A program made the translations under genes and the position numbers. A stretch of 12,098 bases of DNA from Isohypsibius dastychi (taxonomy: Eukaryota > Tardigrada > Eutardigrada > Parachela > Isohypsibiidae). The notes beneath the pieces were generated by a model. That model was not told the origin of the DNA and did no database searches. It was given only the letters and a program-made list of their open reading frames with translations. The stretch is taken from positions 1-12,098 of the forward strand of contig JAQIWT010001168.1 of assembly GCA_034696485.1 (NCBI GenBank), in the 5' to 3' direction. Shown piece by piece: positions 1-6,305 of the stretch (position 1 is its first letter; each line of letters opens with the position of its first letter).

Positions 1-60
1 TTAAAATTACAACTGTAAAATTATTTGAAATGATAACATGATGAATATACGGAACAAAAA

Positions 61-78
61 ACGGATGAACGCATCCGT
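61..78. repeat. Perfect 7-bp inverted repeat, 4-nt loop, in echinoid 3' flank (copy A)
   Basis: Arms ACGGATG (61-67) and CATCCGT (72-78) around AACG. It lies about 210 nt beyond the stop codon in the direction of transcription, so it would be in the 3' UTR if the transcript extends this far. Confidence 0.6.
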
Positions 79-290
79 GAATTGGAAGAAGTAAACAGGC
101 ATGGATCGGCATTCCCATATGTTTCTTTCTAAAAGGGCAAGAAGAGATCCTCCAGACAAAAGTTGGCGTTTGAACCAAATGAGCATTCCAAAGAGGGTCG
201 ATCCCAAATGGAGAAGAAGAAGATTAATAAACTCTGTGCGAAGATTTGGTTTCCGAAGTTTGATGCGGCAGACATTTCATTTCCGCTTCT

Positions 291-351
291 TTATACGATG
301 ATCTCCCTTATTACTCTTCGGCCTCTTGAATTACTCGTCGAATAACCGCTC
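291..351 (-). pseudogene. Copy A remnant of the cytoplasmic tail end (EIIV)
   Basis: The frame SGYSTSNSRGRRVIREIIV plus TAA (291-293) is identical in protein to the end of copy B, with a silent change at the CGA/AGG and GAA/GAG codons. Homology stops abruptly after position 351 (copy B 5965). Upstream the same frame continues as GSKKKLRVPA and then hits TGA within about 30 codons of the end, with no acceptor giving this frame. The PDZ-ligand coding sequence therefore survives only as a disconnected stub. Confidence 0.85.
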
Positions 352-549
352 GCCGGGACTCGGAGCTTCTTTTTAGAGCCTCAAATGGTTCATTCTAGAT
401 AGATCTAAATCAGATTCAGATTAAACTACTGTATCAGCATGAGAACCTCTTCAGATTCTTTGTCAGATATGGATGATTCTATACAAGTACAAAATTAACG
501 CGAGATATCAACTCGGGAAAACTTCAAACTTAAAATTTTACGTATGAAC
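352..549. other. Filler at the 3' deletion of copy A
   Basis: About 198 nt with no evident similarity to copy B. It replaces about 2.64 kb (copy B 5966-8603) that holds four introns, three complete exons and most of the tail exon. It is AT-rich and has short direct repeats (agattcagatt). Two weak acceptor-like sites (ttgtatag, ctatctag) on the minus strand lead to stops within a few codons. No gene seen. Confidence 0.7.
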
Positions 550-559
550 CAAAATTTAC

Positions 560-1016
560 CGGTCAATCGAAGAAGGTCCGTCCGTGATGATCCGATAAGC
601 GCGGTCGTTCTTCATCAGTTCAATTCCATCTTTCATCCACTTGAATTGCGGTGCCGGTCTTCCGCGTGCCGAGCAGGAAAGACTCAAGGGACTTTCCGAA
701 ATCTGCTTAATGATATCCGTCTTGAAATTATTATCCGGAGTCCACGATACTCGTTCGTTGACTTCCAAATGGAATACTTTAGGAACTCCTTCACCGACGG
801 AATTATACGGTGTGCATTCATAATCCCCGATATCATCCAGTTTAGCATCGCTAATGTTGAAGAATGAACCGGAAGACTGGATTGAAGAGTCAAGTTTACG
901 CCATTTAAAACGAGCTTCCGGAAGTCCGAGATCGGCTGCGTTGCAATGGAGGGAAACTGGGCCACCGACCAACGTGTTTGCAATCATGGACTCCACATTC
1001 GCCTGACCTGGTCGAT
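560..1016 (-). pseudogene. Copy A exon: Ig5 and first half of Ig6, frame intact
   Basis: This 457-nt exon is open and equal in length to copy B 8614-9070, with acceptor gttttccag (AG at 1017-1018). The donor is GTAAAT (GT at 558-559), weaker than the GTAAGA of copy B. Cys, Trp and Tyr signature residues are all kept (VSLHCNAAD, RFKWRKLD, GDYECTPYN, LSLSCSARG). If the donor is not used, translation ends after SSIDR at TAA. It is listed under pseudogene because of its parent copy; the exon itself shows no lesion, and about 26 of its 30 differences from copy B are silent. Confidence 0.85.
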
Positions 1017-1321
1017 CTGGAAAACAAACAAAAAATGAACATGGAAACGATCTGGGAGCTTCAAATACTGAAAAATCTGAAGTGAGTATATTCTCAAATT
1101 GAGGTTATTTTCACACTTCTTCCTGATTAACATGATCAACTGCAAGCCAGTGAAAATTTTGGTTCAGCAAAAAATTCTACAATAAAAGGAATCACCAAAA
1201 AACAAAAGCGTTACGGAAGAAAAAGCAAATATCGGTCTCTGTGGTATTTCCGGTTGGAATTCAATTTTGTAGAGTTCCCCACCATCCAGTTAACAACAAA
1301 TATCTGTGCAAAGTTTCTTAC

Positions 1322-1902
1322 ATTGAACTTCGATGCGACCACTGCCCCGTCCTTCGCGCGTAACTTGTGCGCCTCCTGTCGAAGGTACAAATCCAGTTTT
1401 GGCCACACATTCATAGTTCCCAACATCCATCCGTTGAACATCACTCAAACTCAATATCTCCGTCGAAGCGATCTTAGCTCCAGCCGAGTTATACCATTCC
1501 ACAACTTCCGCTTTCGGGTTACTATCAACCACACACCTCAAACTCCACTTCCGCCTTCCGGAAGTTGAACAACCGGCGGGTGGACAGCAACAACGGGGTT
1601 ATAATAAACGTCCAATTTGATATCTCCAACTTGTTCTCCCCCAATTCCATTAGAGGCGACACAGCTGTAAGTTCCGGCGGAATCGCGAGTCACAGACTTT
1701 TGCGGGAAGGTATAGTTGTACGAATTTTGAGCGAAAAGTTGGTTATTCTTCCGCCATGATGGAAGGGAGACCGGTGGATTGGCATCGACGACGCAAGTCA
1801 GGATAACTTCGGAACCGCTCTCAACTGCGAGAATACCGGATGAATCTTTGGCAGGAGTACCGAAGCCGGTCAGGTAACCTCCAACGGAAACACGGGGCTT
1901 AT
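1322..1902 (-). pseudogene. Copy A exon: Ig3 and Ig4, 1-nt frameshift and 33-nt extra segment
   Basis: Exon of 581 nt with acceptor tatttcctag (AG at 1903-1904) and donor GTAAGA (GT at 1320-1321). All Ig signatures are present across two frames: VILTCVVDAN, AGTYSCVASN, MRCVVDSN and GNYECVAKTG. One C is missing in the run at 1544-1546 (copy B has ctccc at 9576-9580), which shifts the frame at GGSGSLRC and creates a TGA. An in-frame 33-nt segment (about 1857-1889, VGGYLTGFGTP) near the Ig3 start is absent from copy B. The site mutated in copy B (Asn of GNYEC) is intact here. Confidence 0.86.
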
Positions 1903-1910
1903 CTAGGAAA

Positions 1911-2389
1911 TAAAAAAAGTTGTTTCCGAGAAAAAAACCGTGGTAGGCCAAAATTGAGCTCTGACACCGAATACAAATATTCAGATTTCATTTACAGAAA
2001 ACCGGATCACTTTGATGTCAAACATAAGAAATAAATTCTGATTTTTTTTAATAAGATGGGTCGAAGGGGAAAATCGATTTTTTCGTAAATCACGAACCGA
2101 GAAGAAGATTCGTTAACGAGTCAGAATTTTGGCCGAAATAGGGGAACTTGTTTCATGGTAAATTCCGTGACATCATTCCTTCATACAAAAACAACCGTAA
2201 AAATCATGGACTTTTAGAAAGCTTTTTCACGTAATAATTTATTAATCTGACAAAGCGACAAGATCAAGAGAGAAAGACGTGCCAGTTTTCTACAGTTCCT
2301 TTCAAAACTTTTTAAACTTTTTTATTACCCTACATAAGATTAGACAAATGATTCCGGGTTTTCTATGGACGTACATACAGACTTGATAG
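1911..2389. other. Intron-like region of copy A lacking the Ig2 exon
   Basis: About 480 nt stand where copy B has about 870 nt (9912-10779) with the Ig2 exon. I see no remnant of Ig2 motifs on the minus strand and no homology to the copy B intron. There are AT-rich runs but no ORF, RNA gene or clear mobile-element ends. Confidence 0.7.
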
Positions 2390-2938
2390 TTGAATATTCC
2401 GATCTTATCGAGTTGGACGGAAAATGAAATGATACATTGATGGAATGTGGATTATGAAGGTTGTTATGGATAAGCAAAGTGCTTAAAATGAGCAAAACAA
2501 GAAACAAGGATGTTGCTTGTAATCTGCCGACGCAAACTTGGAAATGACAAATATGAAAAATATTAACATTCCCGAAAATTAAAAGAGAACGCCAGAGAAA
2601 AATCCGTTAAATCTCACGGAGTCGGATTAAGTTAAATCAACCTGGACTTATTTGAAATTCGAGGAAAAAAGGGGAGCTAACCAATTTGATTCTAAGAATT
2701 TCAAATAAAAATGAAACGGCGGTGAAAAGATTTCATTCAAAATGAGTTGACAAACGGAGCTTCAAAGAAAAAAATTTTTAAAAAAGAATTATTCAGAATT
2801 ATTCCGATTCTTAAAAAACAACGGAAACTCGATATCCCAATTTTCAAGATATTGTCTTCACTTTTCGATTAAAATCTTCATAAAACAAATAAAAGGAAAT
2901 TTCTAGACAAATTTGTAAAATTTCAAAAAAATCCTTAC
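2390..2938. other. Copy A intron upstream of the missing Ig2 position, no gene seen
   Basis: Homologous to the intron of copy B at 10780-11291. It contains a well-conserved stretch around 2430-2520 (ggaatgtggattatgaagg onwards) and then A-rich sequence. No open frame with family motifs. Confidence 0.7.
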
Positions 2939-3343
2939 ATTCAACGTTGACATGGAATGGTTTCGATCGAAGACTCTTTCGTTCCCTTTTCTCAAATGCC
3001 GAAATATTGACTTCGCGGAAATAATCGCCGTCATGGAAATCAAAGCATACGTCACATTAGTGATCCTTACACTGAACTCTCCCTTCTGAATATCTACAAC
3101 AATCGTCATGTTATCCGGCTGAACAATCCAAGGTGGTGAACCGGAATCATCAAATTCCCCTCTTGATCCTGTCCCGTTTTCCTGAATCTCCACTGAAACA
3201 ACACGGGATTTGCAGTAGGTCCATTCGGTAAATCCGCCGGGTTCATTTGGCATTTCAAAACTGTCGATCCAAAGGGCTCAACCATATATCTCGGGAAGCC
3301 GATAAGAAGTTATCCTGTTGTTGCGAATAGACGACTAGGACAA
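2939..3343 (-). pseudogene. Copy A exon for Ig1, frameshifted
   Basis: The acceptor ctctctcaacag (AG at 3344-3345) and donor GTAAGG (GT at 2937-2938) match copy B. Ig parts are scattered over frames: VEPFGSTVLKCQMNP with the B-strand Cys (TGC at 3250-3252), then ADLPNGPTANPV and FQWRFRKTG, then GSPPWIVQPDN, then DFHDGDYF. The final segment KPFHVNVE runs into the donor in phase 1. Frame breaks seen: a gap before the PRYMVEP segment, one missing base near 3145-3160 and five extra bases (about 3042-3046) before DFHDGDYF. The F-strand Cys of copy B (YFCKV) is Arg here (YFREV). Confidence 0.75.
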
Positions 3344-3820
3344 CTGTTGAGAGAGAACATGATTCATTAATAATAATTCATTAGAACAAGCGGGACAAAT
3401 CAACTATTGGATGACATCGTCGAGTACCGTAAACCGCTTCCGACAGAGAACCATAACCATAAAATTTGGTGCCGTCATGACCAAAACAAGAAGAATGGGA
3501 GAAAACGACTGTATAAGATTCAGCAATCAGCAGCCCAGATCACTTTTGTGAACAAATATTCATGAACAGTTTCAGATTGCGGGATACAAATCTCAAAATT
3601 TGGAATTCTAAAACTTCGTGGAATTGACAAGAACGGACGAGGTGTATCGAGCAAAGTCAACCCCTTGAACAATCCTCATTTGTGGGGGGGGGGGCAGGAG
3701 CTGTTTGGCTGAACTGGTTTGAATTGTTCTGGCCTTATTTTGGGTTCTTGTTTCCTGATCCTGATTTTGAATCTACCAAAACCGCATCAGGTACTCTTAC
3801 TGCAACAGACAGTTTTTGAG
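3344..3820. other. Region between copy A Ig1 exon and the MATH-BTB start (head-to-head)
   Basis: 3346-3677 is the duplicated upstream part of the echinoid gene. 3678-3820 is unique sequence with the poly-G tract and a pyrimidine-rich stretch before the ATG at 3821. Both neighbours would be read away from this region, so a promoter for MATH-BTB is expected here, but no TATA box or clear initiator was identified. A cag/gt at 3788-3792 could belong to a 5' UTR intron. Confidence 0.5.
3684..3694. repeat. Poly-G tract (11 G) next to duplication border
   Basis: Uninterrupted run of 11 G, seven bases after the end of block 3 in copy A and about 126 nt upstream of the MATH-BTB start codon. Such tracts can form stacked structures, stall polymerases and are prone to length errors in sequencing. 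Confidence 0.95.
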
Positions 3821-4979
3821 ATGTCCGACCGAGTTCGTTCTGCGGGATGCACGATCTTTGAGAACAAGGACGAACATGAGAAGCATCGATGCACTATCGA
3901 AATCGTCCTTGACGATCTTTCTTCCAAAATGAAGAAAACCCATTGCAGTTTTCGAGTGTTACCTCTAGCTAACATCGGAATCAAAGAGGAGGATTATGAA
4001 ATCGGATCCGGAGTGAATGATGCTTGGTGGCTGTTCCGTGTTGAATTTCGTGGGGATGGAAGCGAAGCAAAAACCGAAATCGGAGCGTACCTGTCAATTG
4101 AGAACGAAGAGGAATTCAACAACTTCGAAGTGAAAGCAACTTACACTCTCAGGTTGGTTGCTATTTTAGCTAGCTACATCAGAGTATAGTGTAAAGCGGC
4201 TTTATTTCAGCATGCTTAACGAGAGTGGAGTGGAGATGGCCAGAGTTGGCGGGGAAAATGTGGAAATGTCCGCTCCATCGACCCAGGATTTGCAGTGGCT
4301 GCTTACTTATGCAGAGCTGTTGGAGAACCCGCTGTTCATCGAAGATTCTCTCCGGTTTCGTGCAAATATCGAGTTCTGCATTCCAGCTGAGTCAGCAATT
4401 TCAAAGATTTGCACTCCGTCTGATTTGTGGCAACGCTCTGGTCCTGCCATGTTCAACTCGCCCAAGTGTTCCGATTTCAAACTCCAATCTAACGATGGAA
4501 AGATCTTCCACGTTCACAGGGTTATCCTGTCTTTTCGTAGCGATGTATTCGCTGCCATGTTCGAACACAAGTTGAAGGAAATCGAAACCGGGGAATGCGT
4601 TGTTCAAGACGTTGATGGAGAAACGCTTGAAGCTCTCCTCAAATTTTTGTACGGACTGAACGAGTGGAAACCCCATTTGGTGGAGAAACTGATTGTGGCA
4701 GCGGACAAGTATCAAATTCTGGATCTAGTCAATGGATGCGGGCGAGAACTCATTAGAAGTTTGACTGTGAAAAATGTGGCGAGAATTCTGCAGCTGGCGA
4801 ATCAGATCAGTTTTGAAAAGTTAAAGGAAGCTGCGCTCGGCTTCATTGTCTCCGATTTCGCTGGATTCAATGACGCAGGAGGGTTTGTTGAGCTGGCAGG
4901 AAATGTTGGATTGCTTCAGGAACTGAAGGATTTCCGGAACCAGACCAGGAAATGTAAGAAGCAGAAAACAACTGGTTGA
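3821..4979 (+). CDS. MATH-BTB (SPOP/TDPOZ-like) protein, two exons, 366 aa
   Basis: Predicted substrate adaptor of a CUL3-RING ubiquitin ligase: the MATH domain binds the substrate and the BTB domain binds CUL3. Coding exons are 3821-4152 and 4211-4979, with a 58-nt GT-AG intron (gttggt...tttatttcag) splitting a Ser codon (AG|C). The joined frame is 1101 nt with stop TGA, close to the usual SPOP length of about 374 aa. The MATH domain covers roughly residues 9-165, with TIEIVLDDLSS, WWLFRVEF, TEIGAYLSIENEEEF and LRFRANIEFCI. BTB covers about 195-291 (DFKLQSNDGKIFHVHRVILS, FRSDVFAAMFEHKL). A phi-x-E motif, LKE, at 232-234 fits CUL3 contact, and a BACK/3-box-like helix region follows (VKNVARILQLANQISFEKLK). 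The C terminus is basic (TRKCKKQK), perhaps a nuclear signal. ATG at 3821 was chosen because the frame upstream offers only TTG. The gene sits between the two echinoid copies on the opposite strand. Confidence 0.9.
4153..4210 (+). other. 58-nt intron of the MATH-BTB gene
   Basis: The first frame runs on into a stop (ASYIRV then TAG), while the second exon's frame opens right after a pyrimidine-rich acceptor. Splicing at CTCAG|GTTGGT and TTTATTTCAG|C restores one MATH domain (ATYTLSMLNESG). The size is typical of minimal introns in compact invertebrate genomes. Confidence 0.88.
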
Positions 4980-5610
4980 GTAACACTGTGTAATACGTGT
5001 ATTCCCTTTCGTATTTGGCTCGTACCGATACGAAATTTGCGTATTTGTTGTCAGCCTCTTTCTTCCATGTTTCTGAAGTGTATTGCCATTTTCTGTTCAG
5101 TTGGAATCTCGATATTTCAGTCCTTTCAGTTCTCAATATTCCGGGTCTGACTCAGTTGGCTGTTGTTTTATGGAAAGGTCACGAAAAGTAGGAACGGAAT
5201 CAACCATAAGGAGATTCGGATTACAGATCGTCGTTTACCATTAGGCGTCCCTATTACGGTTTAATACGTAAATCGGACTGTCGAGAAAAACGAAAGGTGT
5301 CAAAGTACAGTCCTATTGTAGTCCAGTGTAGGCCCATTCCAGTTTTGATGGTATTATTTTTAGCGTTGGCATGTTTTGTAGCGAGCGGTGTTGAACGGTA
5401 AAGTGCGTGATTTCCGGTGCCATGTAGATAAACTCTGAGTTACGTTTCGTTAGACAGTATTAAGGGCAGTCTGAGACATTTGGAACGACTTGCTCGTTAC
5501 CTTAAAGAACCAACCAGCTCTTTATAATAACTTTGTACAACATTAACCACCAAACACCAAGACCAAATAGAAAAAATAGTCAAATCCGTGCTCATTTCAT
5601 ATGTAAAGTA
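4980..5610. other. Unique spacer between convergent MATH-BTB and echinoid copy B 3' ends
   Basis: Spacer of 631 nt present once in the window. MATH-BTB is read into it from the left and echinoid copy B from the right. I found no AATAAA on the plus strand and no protein motif in the open frames. It probably holds the MATH-BTB 3' UTR. Confidence 0.6.
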
Positions 5611-5965
5611 CTTGAAATTACAACTGTAAAATTATGTGATCCAATAACATGAAGAATATGAGAAACAAAAAACGGATGAATGCATCCGCAATTCGGAAGA
5701 AGAAAACAGGCATGGATCGGCATTCCCCACATGTTTCATTTCTACATTTAAGGGCAAGAAGAGATCCTCCAGACAAAAGTTGGCGTTTGAACCAAATGAG
5801 CATTCCAAAGGGGTTCGATCCCGAATAGAGAAGAAGATTAATAAACTCTGTGCGAAGATTTGGTTTCCGAAGTTTGATGCGACAGACATTTCGTTTCCGC
5901 TTCTTTATACGATGATTTCTCGTATTACTCTTCGGCCTCTTGAATTACTCGTCGAATAACCGCTC
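5611..5965. repeat. Duplicated block 1, copy B
   Basis: Partner of 1-351. It holds the 3' UTR of the echinoid gene (5611-5904) and the last 20 codons. No canonical AATAAA signal on the minus strand was seen in this block, so the transcript end is not located. Confidence 0.88.
5673..5688. repeat. 6-bp inverted repeat, 4-nt loop, in echinoid 3' UTR (copy B)
   Basis: Arms CGGATG and CATCCG around AATG, at the same relative place as the hairpin at 61-78. The outermost pair of copy A is lost and the loop differs by one base, but the stem is kept. Function is unknown. Confidence 0.6.
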
Positions 5966-6305
5966 TCTACACTTTCTTCTCCAAACGATGGTGTCTTTTC
6001 ATATTCTTCATATGGATCGGGCAGACCATTAACTTCAACGGGAAGATGAGTGAAGTTTGGATCTGTTGAAAGGTCACCGTTAGAAAACAAGTTCGAACAT
6101 GACCGGAAGTGATGTTTTTCTGACTCACCCATTGGGGAATGTTGATGGCTGTAACCTTCGTCGTAGTTGGGATAAGCTTGCATGTAGAGACTTCCGGTTG
6201 AATACAGGTTGGCATTTTGATCTGACATCTGAGTTTTGTAAGGCATTCCGCCGTCGTGATGGAGATCTCCGTTGAGCTTCTTCTCGACTTGAGCATATAG
6301 ACTTC
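5905..6305 (-). CDS. ed: Copy B last exon: cytoplasmic tail with C-terminal EIIV PDZ ligand
   Basis: This terminal exon starts after a tttgcag acceptor (AG at 6306-6307) with two bases completing a Gly codon, so it joins the previous exon in phase 1 (junction NYGN-GSLY). It encodes about 133 residues of hydrophilic tail rich in Tyr, Ser, Asn and His, for example LYSTGSLYMQAY and PDPYEEYEKTPSFGEE. It ends in SGYSTSNSRGRRVIREIIV followed by TAA at 5905-5907. EIIV is the class of C-terminal PDZ ligand known from Echinoid. Several Tyr residues sit in acidic or Asn/Pro contexts and could be phosphorylated (inference). The exon is fully open. Only the final 20 or so codons survive in copy A. Confidence 0.92.

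Larger units (their letters stand above)
1..351. repeat. Duplicated block 1, copy A (partner 5611-5965)
   Basis: Covers the 3' UTR region and last tail codons of the echinoid gene. Long shared stretches include the hairpin region, aacaggcatggatcggcatt and the run around the Ile-Ile-Val stop, with scattered substitutions and small indels. Left extension is unknown because the window starts here. On the right, homology ends sharply at 351 / 5965. Confidence 0.9.
550..1910. repeat. Duplicated block 2, copy A (partner 8604-9911)
   Basis: Contains the Ig5/6a and Ig3/4 exons and the intron between them. The exon at 560-1016 aligns without gaps to 8614-9070 at about 93% identity by my count. The intron (1017-1321 versus 9071-9355) also aligns but with indels, as expected of a genomic duplication. 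Confidence 0.9.
291..3343 (-). pseudogene. Truncated echinoid duplicate (copy A)
   Basis: Second copy of the Echinoid-like gene, same strand as copy B and downstream of it. Surviving parts in transcript order are Ig1 (2939-3343), Ig3/4 (1322-1902), Ig5/Ig6a (560-1016) and a remnant of the tail end (291-351). The Ig2 exon and the exons for Ig6b, Ig7, both FN3 units, the TM helix and most of the tail are missing. Frameshifts occur in Ig1 (+5, -1 and a further upstream gap) and in Ig3/4 (-1). Reading past the Ig6a donor gives an immediate TAA, so any product would lack a membrane anchor. Homology to copy B extends through introns and flanks, so this is a segmental DNA duplication and not a retrocopy. 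Most likely a pseudogene; a soluble Ig decoy cannot be excluded. Confidence 0.85.
2390..3677. repeat. Duplicated block 3, copy A (partner 10780-12053)
   Basis: Covers the intron upstream of Ig2, the Ig1 exon and about 330 nt upstream of it. Similarity is obvious from aatattccgatcttat to gtcaaccccttgaacaatcc at the right end. Homology stops after aatcctc at 3677 / 12053, a few bases before a poly-G tract in copy A. Confidence 0.9.

Noticed and set aside
101-867. Plus-strand ORFs opposite the echinoid tail and Ig5/6 exons.
   Set aside because: Antisense shadows of coding sequence; the minus-strand frames carry clear Ig signatures.
684-983. Alternative minus-strand frame of 99 codons over the Ig5/6a exon, and similar frames at 8738-8947.
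   Set aside because: Out of frame with the Ig Cys/Trp motifs; the overlap is forced by the real frame.
3719-3820. Upstream in-frame extension of the MATH-BTB ORF that looks like a signal peptide (GLILGSCFLILILNLP).
   Set aside because: It would start at TTG, MATH-BTB proteins are not secreted, and a normal ATG at 3821 gives the expected length.
4997-5191. Plus-strand ORF of 64 codons after the MATH-BTB stop.
   Set aside because: It has the length expected by chance, no recognisable domain, and its position suits a 3' UTR.
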